Counted from the first letter of the stretch, positions 9,292 to 17,937 are shown. The stretch: DNA of 57,128 bases from Kordiimonadaceae bacterium (GCA_018675425.1 JABGYD010000048.1:1-57128); one strand, 5' to 3'. Notes: generated from the sequence alone by a model not told the origin. Numbers and translations: made by a program.

Positions 9292-10811
9292 AATTAATTA
9301 ATATCAGTTTTTTGAATTTGATTACCATACTTACAGTTTTAATTTTAACATCTTGCACTGAACAAGATCAGATAAATACTAAGCTTCTTGATCATTTTAA
9401 AAAATATGATCAGGCAAAATCTCTTATTATTGAACGCAACTATAAGGCTAGCAACCCGATTGAGCGGGCCGATTGGGAATCGCAATTTATTATGAGTGAA
9501 GGCGACGAATTTACGTCCACAGAAATTGATTTTTTAATGGAAAAACAAGAGGTGATCATCGAGAAAAATAGGAAACTCGCTATTGAAAATTCAATTATTG
9601 ATATCGAACCGTTAAGGTCAGATATGGTTGAGCTAGCCAAATTTTGTAAGCAAATTCCGAAGGGTGGTTTATTACATGTTCATCCATATGGACTCTTTAC
9701 TCGAGATGTTGTCACCGAAATTCTTAGAAAATATAATCCAGTGATAGACCCTGAATATTTTATAATGACAGTTCAAAATCAGGGACAAGTTCTTTATGAT
9801 CATGAGATTGATGCCCTAAGATCACTTCCCGTCTCCTCTAATTACCTCTCCATGAGTGAAGCGGAGCAAAGTCTTTTTGTAAACTTTTTCTTTTTACCTA
9901 ATGTTCCTGTATCGCATGATTTCAAAAGATTTGACGCAATATTTGCCTTTGTAATTTGGATGGTTGAAGATGAATTTATTGATGAAAAAATGGAACTTAT
10001 TTATCTCGATTTTCTTGGGCGCGCCGCTGACCATGGGATTAGCTATATTGAATTTACTAATAGCTTTCCCCCCAGTGTTGACAGTATTGAAAAACTAACA
10101 AACTGGTCTATAAAATTTTTCAAAGAAACTGGGGTTGTAGTACGGTGGAATTTGGGGCTACTCCGCTTCCTTCCTGCTGAAATGAATGGTGAAATGATAA
10201 AATCATGGAACCAACTTCTGCTAATTCATCCATCCGATGTTATTGTTGGTATCGATCTTTATGCTATTGAGCGTGGAAACCCTGCCCTTGAAAAAGCACA
10301 AGTCGCATATGGATACCTTAGTGGCTACAATAGTGAGAATCCGGATCATCCACTTAAGATGACTATGCACTCAGGCGAAATGGGGGACCCTCGCAATGCT
10401 CGTGATGCGATGATCATGGGCGTTTCAAGAATTGGCCACGGTGTACTCCTTCAGGAGGATTTAATAACCCTTGAATACGCTCGGAGCCTTAAGGTTGGTG
10501 TTGAGATAAATATTAATAGCAATCATCACCTCAGTGTTCACGATAAATTTAGCTCGCCACACCCATTTTTAAAATTCCTTCGATTGGGCATACCAGTTAG
10601 TCTTTCCACCGATAATGATGGAATTTTTGATACCGATATTTCTAAGGAATGCATAGCTGCAGTTAGCACCACCGATGTTAGTTACGCAGAACTTCAGGCG
10701 ATGAGTTATAATAGTATTAGTACTAGTTTTTCTAAGCAGAAAACCAAGTCTATACTTAAAAATAAACTAGATCAAAGTTTTGCACTATTTGAACAAAAAT
10801 ATCTAAACTAG
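9285..10811 (+). CDS. Lipoprotein adenosine deaminase, ADGF-like
   Basis: 508 residues. A hydrophobic segment ending in the lipobox LTSC (Cys24) indicates a lipid-anchored envelope protein. The metal-dependent deaminase fold is shown by PKGGLLHVHPYG (His131, His133), MTMHSGEMGDP (the family HAGE region), IGHGVLL and LSTDNDG. The PKGGLLH wording is that of the long ADGF/CECR1 deaminases, not cytosolic Add. It likely converts adenosine (or related nucleosides such as methylthioadenosine) to inosine outside the inner membrane. It overlaps the secreted nuclease gene and precedes a purine-type phosphoribosyltransferase, which fits a nucleic-acid scavenging operon. Exact substrate is not determined. 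Confidence 0.88.
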   Translation: MLKLINISFLNLITILTVLILTSCTEQDQINTKLLDHFKKYDQAKSLIIERNYKASNPIERADWESQFIMSEGDEFTSTEIDFLMEKQEVIIEKNRKLAIENSIIDIEPLRSDMVELAKFCKQIPKGGLLHVHPYGLFTRDVVTEILRKYNPVIDPEYFIMTVQNQGQVLYDHEIDALRSLPVSSNYLSMSEAEQSLFVNFFFLPNVPVSHDFKRFDAIFAFVIWMVEDEFIDEKMELIYLDFLGRAADHGISYIEFTNSFPPSVDSIEKLTNWSIKFFKETGVVVRWNLGLLRFLPAEMNGEMIKSWNQLLLIHPSDVIVGIDLYAIERGNPALEKAQVAYGYLSGYNSENPDHPLKMTMHSGEMGDPRNARDAMIMGVSRIGHGVLLQEDLITLEYARSLKVGVEININSNHHLSVHDKFSSPHPFLKFLRLGIPVSLSTDNDGIFDTDISKECIAAVSTTDVSYAELQAMSYNSISTSFSKQKTKSILKNKLDQSFALFEQKYLN

Positions 10812-10823
10812 CTTTTTAGGGTA

Positions 10824-10845
10824 AAGATCATTTTATCTAGATCTT
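10824..10845 (+). terminator. Weak stem-loop after the deaminase gene
   Basis: AAGATC (10824-10829) and GATCTT (10840-10845) can pair around a 10-base loop, followed within 16 bases by a T-rich tract. The stem is short and AT-rich, so termination is uncertain. Confidence 0.25.
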
Positions 10846-10917
10846 AAAAATTAAATTTTCTTTTTTTATAGTAAACGTTATATTAAAAAAGAAAAAAAAT
10901 GAGTGGGTAAAGCACTA

Positions 10918-11490
10918 ATGAATAAAATATATATTACTGCTGATGAGTTGCTTTCTTCTTCATTAAAACTTGGACAAATGGTTGTAAAGGATGGCTTTCG
11001 GCCAGATTTTATTGTGGGTGTTTGGCGCGGCGGAACGCCTGTTGGGATTGCAGTTCAGGAACTCCTAGATTTTTGTCACATCAAAACTGACCATTTTGCC
11101 ATTCGCACCTCAAGTTATAGGGGAATTGCGAAGCAGGAAGCTAAGGTAAGGGTCTACGGCCTTCATTATCTGATAGACAATATGAACTATGATGATAGTT
11201 TATTAATTGTAGATGATGTGTTTGATAGCGGCCGAAGTGTTCAAGCAATTATAGGTGAGTTAGATATTCATATGCGCAAAAATATGCCAACAGATATTCG
11301 TGTTGGTACTGTTTACTATAAACCGAGTAAAAACCTTACTGAACGTACTCCCAACTATTATATCCATAAAACTGAAGACTGGTTAATTTTTCCCCACGAG
11401 CTTGACGGCCTTAGTGATGAGGAAATACTAGCTTCAAAAAAAGATGCAAAAATGCTCATAGAACTCAGAAAAGAATGTGAGCTAGGTTAG
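10918..11490 (+). CDS. Purine-type phosphoribosyltransferase
   Basis: 190 residues from ATG 10918; a GTG at 10903 would add five residues and neither start has a strong ribosome site. The PRPP-binding motif is clear in SLLIVDDVFDSGRSV (about residues 95-110) and an early GVWRGGTPVG loop matches the PPi loop of HGPRT/xanthine-type enzymes. It would attach a purine base (hypoxanthine, guanine or xanthine) to PRPP in the cytoplasm. Its place after a nuclease and adenosine deaminase, and 4 kb from a methylthio-nucleoside phosphorylase, suggests hypoxanthine recovery. A longer C-terminal tail with the YYIHKTEDWLIFPHE motif is typical of the xanthine/guanine branch. Confidence 0.85.
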   Translation: MNKIYITADELLSSSLKLGQMVVKDGFRPDFIVGVWRGGTPVGIAVQELLDFCHIKTDHFAIRTSSYRGIAKQEAKVRVYGLHYLIDNMNYDDSLLIVDDVFDSGRSVQAIIGELDIHMRKNMPTDIRVGTVYYKPSKNLTERTPNYYIHKTEDWLIFPHELDGLSDEEILASKKDAKMLIELRKECELG

Positions 11491-11535
11491 AGTTTGATCA
11501 GAAATAATTGAAGGTTCGAAAGAATTAGAACTCAA

Positions 11536-12678
11536 TTATCCTAGAATATCTCCCAGCTCATAGATTGCTCGCTCTATATCACCAATATTATTATATAGAT
11601 GTGGGGCAAAGCGAACATAGTCCTGCCTTTTATGGGCGATTACACCACGGACTTTGAGCTGTTCAAGAATGTAAACTGCATCATGTTTACCCATATGACA
11701 GGTTACAATAGACGTTCGCTCTGATTGTACTTTAGGGGAAACGATTTTGATATTAAGCTGTTGCAGCCCTTCTATCAGTTTATCGGCTAATCCGATATTA
11801 TAATCATAAATACGGTCTATGCCAATATCGTTAAGATACTGCATTGATGTTTCAAGACCTTTGATGCAACCGAAAGCCATAGTGGAGGCTTCAAATTTTT
11901 TTGCAGTATCAGGATATTCAAGTCTTGTGGCTGATAAATCCCACATTTTTGCGTGGCTTCGAAAACCGACGATACCGGGTTCCAACTTATTTTGGAGATG
12001 TGGCGCTAGATACATAACAGCCGCTCCAAAAGGTCCGCAAAGCCATTTATATGATCCGCTTATAATGACGTCTGCTCCTGACCCAGGTCCGTCAATAGGG
12101 ACGGCACCGGCCGACTGAGTGGCGTCCACTATTAGTAACGCCCCATTTTCATGGCAATGATCTGCAAGTAGCTTAAGGTCGTATAGCTGTCCGCTTGTAT
12201 ATTCGGCGTGGGAAATGGAAACTACTGCTGTGTTCTTATCGATGGACTTTATAATTTCACCTGGCTCCGTATAAACACCTTTGCTATGGACGAAGCGTAT
12301 TTCACACCCCGTGTGATGGGATACACGTGTCCATGGAAAAATGGTGCTGGGAAAGACAATATCTGTACTAACCACATTACTTTCGGCACTTGGCATCACT
12401 GCCCAGGCAATAGAAGCTAGAAGTTCCGTATAGCTGCTGCCGCCAGCAATATCATCTTCGCTACAGTTAAAAAGTCGTGCGCCCTCAGCCCGAAGCCCTT
12501 CGAATACGTTATCTTCCGCAAGATCATTAAAATTATTAGAGCCATTTACTCCTACATCGTTATGCCATTTATTTATGGCTTCAATGGATGGTTTAGGCAT
12601 AAGCGCCACATTAGCAGCATTGATATAGGCACTTTTTTTTGTGAGAGGAAAATCATCTGATTTAACGAGCGGGCTCAT
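11536..12678 (-). CDS. Class V aminotransferase-family PLP enzyme
   Basis: 380 residues with a strong ribosome site (AAGGAGG). The PLP-binding lysine is in SGSYKWLCGPFG and the cofactor aspartate in LLIVDATQSAG; SHAEYTSGQLYDL is the usual class V strand-turn. The fold is shared by cysteine desulfurases, kynureninase, serine:pyruvate and isopenicillin-N-epimerase-like enzymes. A cysteine-desulfurase active loop is not evident, so an aminotransferase or lyase acting on a small amino acid is more likely. The start overlaps the stop of the upstream membrane-protein gene (ATGA), so it is co-translated with it and belongs to the sulfur/purine operon reading leftward from 16917. Confidence 0.85.
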   Translation of the reverse strand: MSPLVKSDDFPLTKKSAYINAANVALMPKPSIEAINKWHNDVGVNGSNNFNDLAEDNVFEGLRAEGARLFNCSEDDIAGGSSYTELLASIAWAVMPSAESNVVSTDIVFPSTIFPWTRVSHHTGCEIRFVHSKGVYTEPGEIIKSIDKNTAVVSISHAEYTSGQLYDLKLLADHCHENGALLIVDATQSAGAVPIDGPGSGADVIISGSYKWLCGPFGAAVMYLAPHLQNKLEPGIVGFRSHAKMWDLSATRLEYPDTAKKFEASTMAFGCIKGLETSMQYLNDIGIDRIYDYNIGLADKLIEGLQQLNIKIVSPKVQSERTSIVTCHMGKHDAVYILEQLKVRGVIAHKRQDYVRFAPHLYNNIGDIERAIYELGDILG

Positions 12679-12917
12679 GACTTCTTCCTCCTTATAGCAG
12701 CATAAATTCCATAAAGGCTAATAAGAATCCATGCAACCTCAATGGTCACTGCCGGCAGGTTATAGTCAACATAAAGAGATACTAAAATAAGTGCTGCACC
12801 AATGGCATTGAGCACCGAAAAAGTTATTTTTTTAACATCGATCCTGTCTAGATGTACAAGTCCATAAACTACAAGAATGAGTGTAACCCCCATAAGTCCA
12901 ATTATGTCAAATATCAT
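12675..12917 (-). CDS. Small membrane protein, CBU_0592-like family
   Basis: 80 residues, with three predicted membrane helices: IIGLMGVTLILVVYGLV, VLNAIGAALILVSLYV and TIEVAWILISLYGIYAA, followed by the basic tail RRKKS. The layout and the IGAALIL/AWILISLYGIY words match the small CBU_0592-type membrane domain common in alphaproteobacteria, whose function is unknown. It overlaps the class V aminotransferase start by 4 bases and lies 8 bases after the histidine phosphatase stop, so it is in the middle of the operon. Confidence 0.8.
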   Translation of the reverse strand: MIFDIIGLMGVTLILVVYGLVHLDRIDVKKITFSVLNAIGAALILVSLYVDYNLPAVTIEVAWILISLYGIYAAIRRKKS

Positions 12918-12925
12918 AACAAATG

Positions 12926-13420
12926 TTACTCTAAAGTTGTTATCATTTTTATAAGTTTAGAGCTTCCATCTTTAGTTACGACCTTAAATAGTTTTTCATA
13001 ATCCATCTCGTCGAGCTTCGGTAGGGGAATTTTTGAAAGAAGGGCTGCCAGCTCAGGCGTGCTTGAGCTATGTGCCACAATTAAAAAAGTTCCATCCATA
13101 GCTTTAAGTTTTTTGGAAAAATCTGGAAGGTCTTCGGTGGAAAAAAGAACAATAGGAAGCTCATGGTCCGCAGCCGTTGGCATTGCCGTCATTACCGTTC
13201 GGTATGTTTCGGTGGAGAAAACGGCCTTTATGGGTTCATTTTTAAGCATGTTCATAATATGAGTTGCACGTTTAACACCCTGCTGGGTCAGCACGGGATT
13301 ATCGCCGTCTTGCTTCTCTGCGTGACGAACAACAAAAAAGGTTCCATCAGCAAAAGCATGCCCCGCTAGACTTATAACTACCAATATTACAGTAAAAATT
13401 TTTCTTATTAAAATTTTCAT
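12926..13420 (-). CDS. Exported histidine phosphatase family protein
   Basis: 164 residues with a signal peptide (ILIRKIFTVILVVISLAGHAFA). The catalytic histidine is in FFVVRHAEKQ, with LTQQGVKRA, VFSTETYRT and the second histidine in LIVAHSSSTPEL, the branch-2-like phosphatase pattern. It is short for the family, a single minimal domain, and probably acts in the periplasm on a phosphate ester. The ATG overlaps the upstream PLP-enzyme stop by 4 bases and its ribosome site (GGAG) lies inside that gene. Substrate unknown. Confidence 0.87.
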   Translation of the reverse strand: MKILIRKIFTVILVVISLAGHAFADGTFFVVRHAEKQDGDNPVLTQQGVKRATHIMNMLKNEPIKAVFSTETYRTVMTAMPTAADHELPIVLFSTEDLPDFSKKLKAMDGTFLIVAHSSSTPELAALLSKIPLPKLDEMDYEKLFKVVTKDGSSKLIKMITTLE

Positions 13421-14685
13421 ATTACATTCTCCATTGCTTGTTCCATATCTGTAATCAAGTCCTCTATATTTTCAATTCCGACAGACAATCGAATAATACT
13501 ATCCGTGATGCCCGCTTTTTCTCGTTCTTCAGCCGGTGTCGCACTATGTGTCATACTGGCCGGGTGTTGAATTAAGCTATCTACATTTCCAAGACTAACT
13601 GCGAGGGTAGGAAGTTTGACGGCATTGGCGAAGGCTTTTCCATTTTGGGCTCCGCCCTTCTCGCCGTCAATTAGCTCAAAGCTGAGCATACCACCGTAGC
13701 CATTAATCATCTGTTTAGTGGCTAGATCATGATAAGGATTATTTTTGAGACCTGGGTAATAAACATGTTTTACTTTTTTATTAGCATCAAGCCACTCGGC
13801 AATTTCTTGTGCATTTTTTGCATGGCGTTGCATGCGAATTTCAAAAGTTTTTAGACCTGTATTAATTAGCCATGTATCTTTCGGACTTGGAGCCACCCCG
13901 AGCATTTTATAAGTAAGTCCTACGCCTTGTCCTCCCGGATGCATATAATCTAGATGGGTACTTACAATTGCGCCACCAATCACTTGTCCATGGCCAGAAA
14001 TATACTTAGATGTAGAATGGACTACGACATCACAGCCAAGGGTTAATGGTCGTTGGTGATAAGGTGTGGCGAATGTATTATCAACCATTACCCACATATC
14101 ATATTCATGTGCCACCTTAGCCAAATGAACAAGGTCTATCACCTCAAGGTTTGGATTTGATGGGGTCTCAACAAAAACTAGTTTAGCATTAATATTGGCT
14201 TTGATAGCGGCCTCAAGACCGTCTCGGCTGCAGTCAGAAACCCACACTACATCAATACCAAGCCTTGGAGCCAATTGGGTAAAAAATTTGTGAGTATTAC
14301 CGTAAAGACCCATTTGTACAATTACTTTATCACCTGAGCCAACTGCAGCTAGCACTGCTGCTGAAGTTGCACCCATGCCGCTTGAAGTTACTTTACCCAT
14401 GACAAGTTCCGATGGTTCTTTTTCTGGGTTAGCTTTGATGAGATCTATCCCCTCCATATAAGCGATCTTATTAGCCAGATGATCCATGTTGGGATTATGA
14501 GTGCGTGTGTAAGCATAACCCTTAACTCGGCCAGCAAAAACATCAGCTGCGTCATCCACCGTATCAAAACCGAAGGTTGAGGTTTGATAAATGGGCATCA
14601 AATGTGAATGCTTATCATGACTACCTTCACCTACATGGTTAACGATAGTACCCATGCCGGCATTTTTACCAATTTCCTTACTCAT
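13417..14685 (-). CDS. Gamma-family PLP sulfur enzyme (methionine gamma-lyase or O-acetylhomoserine sulfhydrylase)
   Basis: 422 residues of the Cys/Met metabolism PLP family. Seen: SSGMGATSAAVLAAVGSGD, VFVETPSNPNLEVIDL, VDNTFATPYHQRPL and the cofactor lysine in HSTSKYISGHG; IIRLSVGIENIEDL closes the domain. Family members split C-S bonds of methionine/cystathionine or make methionine from O-acetylhomoserine and a thiol. The operon also encodes a methylthio-nucleoside phosphorylase and an MtnA-like isomerase, so either methanethiol release from methionine or methanethiol recapture is plausible; motif reading cannot separate them. TAAGGACA precedes the ATG. Confidence 0.88.
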   Translation of the reverse strand: MSKEIGKNAGMGTIVNHVGEGSHDKHSHLMPIYQTSTFGFDTVDDAADVFAGRVKGYAYTRTHNPNMDHLANKIAYMEGIDLIKANPEKEPSELVMGKVTSSGMGATSAAVLAAVGSGDKVIVQMGLYGNTHKFFTQLAPRLGIDVVWVSDCSRDGLEAAIKANINAKLVFVETPSNPNLEVIDLVHLAKVAHEYDMWVMVDNTFATPYHQRPLTLGCDVVVHSTSKYISGHGQVIGGAIVSTHLDYMHPGGQGVGLTYKMLGVAPSPKDTWLINTGLKTFEIRMQRHAKNAQEIAEWLDANKKVKHVYYPGLKNNPYHDLATKQMINGYGGMLSFELIDGEKGGAQNGKAFANAVKLPTLAVSLGNVDSLIQHPASMTHSATPAEEREKAGITDSIIRLSVGIENIEDLITDMEQAMENVI

Positions 14686-14728
14686 TATTTTTTGTCCTTA
14701 TATATACTATGTATTTCAGTTGTTTTTT

Positions 14729-15481
14729 TTATAATAAAATTGGCACTTGGCACTCTTCGTTGGTAGTTGAATGCAATACATCGAGCATTAAGCGTACCAT
14801 GTTTTCTCTAACCTCGTTTATATTATCAGTAGCAAGGGTAATATTTTCTTCGAGCCCTGCGGCTAAATTAATTGGTAAAGCAACGGCACCAAAGCTCATG
14901 CCAAGTTCTGCGGCCAGAAATATCTCGGGGCATGCCGTCATTCCAACTACATCACCCCCAAGAATTTGATACATTTTAATTTCGGCAGGACTCTCAAAAC
15001 GCGGGCCGTTCGTTGCGACATATGTTGCTCCGTCATGAACGTTAATGCCGTGTTTTTTAGCTAGCTCAATAGTTTTGGCAGAAAGAATTGGACAAAATGG
15101 TTTACTCATTTCAACATGGCCTATACCTCCCTTAATAGCATCGAAAAAACTGAACTCACGCCCAGATGTAAAATCAAGAAAATCTCTCATAACCGCAAGT
15201 TCAAGCAGTGGATAATCATTAGTGATAGCACCCACTGCATAGGTCGCCATAATGCGTGTAACGCCAAGATCCTTAAGGGCACGCATGTTTGCACGATAAT
15301 TTACTTTATGAGGTGGCGTGTCGTGTTTGATACCGTGGCGGGTCATGAACACGACGTCCCTATAATTACCCTGACCTACATAGGCTACAGCTTCACCATA
15401 TCGGTTATTAATTAACCTTTCTTCGACTTTAATTTCGGGAAGGTTGTATATGCCGGTGCCACCTAAAATTGCTACGCTCAT
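14729..15481 (-). CDS. mtnP: Methylthio-nucleoside phosphorylase (MTA/MTI phosphorylase, PNP family)
   Basis: 250 residues from ATG 15481 (TAGGAA seven bases upstream); the longer TTG start at 15496 would overlap the previous gene. Family motifs: LGGTGIYNLP, TRHGIKHDTPPHKVNYRAN, TNGPRFESPAEIKMY and MTACPEIFLAAELGM. It splits methylthio-nucleosides with phosphate to a base and 5-methylthioribose-1-phosphate. At the purine-binding segment, where I remember human MTAP having an aspartate pair for adenine, this protein reads LPINLAAG with Asn205; an Asn there is typical of enzymes for 6-oxopurines, so methylthioinosine may be the substrate. That is an inference. The next gene upstream supplies the isomerase for the sugar phosphate product. 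Confidence 0.9.
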   Translation of the reverse strand: MSVAILGGTGIYNLPEIKVEERLINNRYGEAVAYVGQGNYRDVVFMTRHGIKHDTPPHKVNYRANMRALKDLGVTRIMATYAVGAITNDYPLLELAVMRDFLDFTSGREFSFFDAIKGGIGHVEMSKPFCPILSAKTIELAKKHGINVHDGATYVATNGPRFESPAEIKMYQILGGDVVGMTACPEIFLAAELGMSFGAVALPINLAAGLEENITLATDNINEVRENMVRLMLDVLHSTTNEECQVPILL

Positions 15482-15489
15482 TTCTATTC

Positions 15490-16917
15490 CTACCAAGTTT
15501 TATAATTCTTAAGGGTGTAGGGGCTGAGTACCCCGTGGACCGTGATAACACCTGAGACATATTTTGGAGGCGTTATATCGAAGGTCGGGTATCTCGCACC
15601 GATATTATCGGTGGTAGTGGGTGTGCCAAGTACCTGTCTGATTTCGGCAGGGCTACGTTCTTCAATCACCACATCATCTCTAGTTTTTTTTGTATTATCC
15701 CGTCCCCAAGCAAAGGCAAAGTAGGGGATATCGTGATGGTGGGCGGTAATAGCGTTTTGATAGGTGCCAATTTTATTACATACGTGGCCATCCAAGGTTA
15801 TTAAGTCGGCGGCCGTGATATATTTCTGAATATTACCTTCACGCATAATATGGGCTGGCATATTATCAGTAATCAGATTTACATTAATACCTAACTCATT
15901 GATGCAAGGTGCCGTGAGCTTTGCACCTTGGAGGTATGGTCTTGTTTCGGGGACGTAAGCAGTAATATTTTTACCATCACGCTTTGCAAGTGCGAGGCTC
16001 AGTAAAAAGCCTGCTTCACCAAAGCACATGGTCAAAATACCATCGCCATCCTCAATAAGGTTGGCCATTGCTCTTGCCCGAATGGCATAATTATCATAAA
16101 TAGTATTTTTGATGGATTCTATTTTGTTTGCGATGGCTTGGTCAATACTTAATCCTTCGTTGTCCGCTGTTTTCGCGACTTCCAAAATATCGTCAAGGCG
16201 TAGTGCCATAGCTGTGTTGGTTGGTCGTGTCGCAATGAGTTTATCTCTTGCTGATTTAAGGGTGGGAAGACCCTGGCTCGCAACTATGCGCATTGCATTA
16301 GCCGCGGCCATCCAGGGTCCACTGCCTTGTGTAACCATGTCTTTAATAGCTTTTGCGACAGCATCGATACTGTCGCAAGTGATAAAATCTTTGGAAAAAG
16401 GATACTTTCTCCTGTCACCTATAAGCACTTTTCCACCTTCGAAGCGGGAAATATTGTCAGGATTAACTATAAAAGGTAGCAGATCATATATACCTTCTTT
16501 TTGTGCGGGAGATTTTCCCTGGGGTTTTTCAGCTTTAGACCCACCCTGTTCAATCCAAGCCGTAAAGCCACCATCTATATGGCAAAGGTTTTTAAGACCA
16601 ACTTCTTGTGCTGCTTTGGTCGCGAGGGCGCTACGCCAGCCTTTATTACAATAAAATACAAATTTATGATTATTATTAAATATTTTTTTATAGTAAGGGC
16701 TTTGCTTATCAACCCAAAATTCGGTCATACCACGCGGCATATGAAAGGCTCCAGGAATCATGCCTTCCGCACTAATTTCTCGAATATCGCGAAGGTCCAC
16801 AAAGGTCGCTTTAGGATCAGCAAGCATTAATTTTGCTTGATCTACATTGACCGTTTCTATTTGTTGGTTGGCAATATCCACCATTTCTTTGGTTGTTTTT
16901 GACATTTTAGGCACCAT
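15490..16917 (-). CDS. Rhodanese domain fused to MtnA-like methylthioribose-1-phosphate isomerase
   Basis: 475 residues. Residues about 20-127 form a rhodanese domain (VDLRDIREISAEGMIPGA, active loop YCNKGWRS with Cys90, HIDGGFTAW). After a linker (about 128-145), residues 146-475 are an eIF2B-alpha/MtnA isomerase: RPTNTAMALRLD, VPETRPYLQGAKLTA, NKIGTYQNAITAHHHDIPYF, with candidate catalytic Cys298 (ILTMC) and Asp371 (AADLITLDGH). MtnA turns methylthioribose-1-P into methylthioribulose-1-P; rhodanese carries sulfane sulfur on cysteine. Both catalytic sets look intact. The stop lies 9 bases before mtnP. Start could be ATG 16917 or 16905; neither has a strong ribosome site. Confidence 0.88.
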   Translation of the reverse strand: MVPKMSKTTKEMVDIANQQIETVNVDQAKLMLADPKATFVDLRDIREISAEGMIPGAFHMPRGMTEFWVDKQSPYYKKIFNNNHKFVFYCNKGWRSALATKAAQEVGLKNLCHIDGGFTAWIEQGGSKAEKPQGKSPAQKEGIYDLLPFIVNPDNISRFEGGKVLIGDRRKYPFSKDFITCDSIDAVAKAIKDMVTQGSGPWMAAANAMRIVASQGLPTLKSARDKLIATRPTNTAMALRLDDILEVAKTADNEGLSIDQAIANKIESIKNTIYDNYAIRARAMANLIEDGDGILTMCFGEAGFLLSLALAKRDGKNITAYVPETRPYLQGAKLTAPCINELGINVNLITDNMPAHIMREGNIQKYITAADLITLDGHVCNKIGTYQNAITAHHHDIPYFAFAWGRDNTKKTRDDVVIEERSPAEIRQVLGTPTTTDNIGARYPTFDITPPKYVSGVITVHGVLSPYTLKNYKTW

Positions 16918-17001
16918 ATTGGCTTAATTTTCATTAGATAAAATAAGATTTTGAGTTATGATATTGAACATAACGGCAAAACAAAATTAAAGGAATAAAT
17001 A

Positions 17002-17901
17002 ATGAAAAAAAATTGGCTTATTGCTCTTTTAATAATTCCATTACTTGCACTAATCTACCGCGCTCAAATTAAGGAAGTTAACAGTGGGGACACACAGTTT
17101 TTAGTCGTAGGAAAAACCGCAAATTATAGACAAGATCAAAACTCTTCTTTTAGAGAGATGCTCAACTACCATTTTTTTGCTGAAATATTTGTAAAAGCTG
17201 GTGGAAAAATTACCAATGGAACCTTAAGCAATACATCTATTGATATTATGAATTTTGAAGATCATCCGAGCACACTTGAAACTCACGGTGGCCGTTATAA
17301 TAAAGAAGAAAATTTAAACGCAAGCTATCCTAATGGGGAGTATTTATTTAGATATATAGAAAAAGGTGATCAAGTATTTCATATACCGGTAACACTAACA
17401 AATAAAGATGATGGTCAGACCCGCATACCCCGCCCCCCAACTATAATTTTAAAGCAAGACGGAAATCTGGTCTCACCGGTTGCTATTAATCCAGATAAGG
17501 ACCTTAATATTTCCTGGATACCATTTAGTGAGGGTGGAGTTGATAAAAATGGCTTATTAGATGATCTTATTTTTGCCGTGGTTGGAAACTGTTTAGGTGA
17601 AAAAATATTTCATAGTGGTGTCCCATTTAGCGGTCTTAAGTACCTGACTTATAATGATAACGATGTGATAATAAATAAAGATATTATGGATCCTGGAGGA
17701 TTTTATCAGGTTAGTGTTGAGCACGCAGTTATGGACACTAATTACGTTGGTAATGTGCCAACTATAGCTACCTATGCTGCTACATCATTTCTTGATTTTA
17801 ATACGAGTGGTGAGAAAACAGGAAGACTTAATTGCAAGAATACTCCATTGCAGATGGATAAAGGTCAAACTGACCGGAATAAAGCATCATCAAATAAGTA
17901 A
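17002..17901 (+). CDS. Exported protein of unknown function
   Basis: 299 residues with a clear N-terminal signal sequence (MKKNWLIALLIIPLLALIYR) and no other membrane segment. AAAGGAATAA precedes the ATG. The rest is rich in beta-type sequence (YLFRYIEKGDQVFHIPVTL, FYQVSVEHAVMDTNYVG) with two cysteines (in NCLGEKI and RLNCKNT) that might form a disulfide. I do not recognise a family. It is a monocistronic unit: divergent from the rhodanese-MtnA gene and closed by a bidirectional terminator. Confidence 0.8.
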   Translation: MKKNWLIALLIIPLLALIYRAQIKEVNSGDTQFLVVGKTANYRQDQNSSFREMLNYHFFAEIFVKAGGKITNGTLSNTSIDIMNFEDHPSTLETHGGRYNKEENLNASYPNGEYLFRYIEKGDQVFHIPVTLTNKDDGQTRIPRPPTIILKQDGNLVSPVAINPDKDLNISWIPFSEGGVDKNGLLDDLIFAVVGNCLGEKIFHSGVPFSGLKYLTYNDNDVIINKDIMDPGGFYQVSVEHAVMDTNYVGNVPTIATYAATSFLDFNTSGEKTGRLNCKNTPLQMDKGQTDRNKASSNK

Positions 17902-17937
17902 TTATCGATTAAGCTCCATAGCCATTAGTTTTAGTTC

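Noticed and set aside
11504-11539. Inverted repeat ATAATTGA/TCAATTAT between the phosphoribosyltransferase and the aminotransferase genes
   Set aside because: Very AT-rich, 20-base loop and no T-run; likely chance.
11819-12118. Open frame on the plus strand inside the class V aminotransferase
   Set aside because: It is the antisense shadow of a well-supported gene and has no family motif.
16109-16654. 181-codon frame opposite the rhodanese-MtnA gene
   Set aside because: Antisense to a clear two-domain enzyme; composition is that of a reverse-strand shadow.
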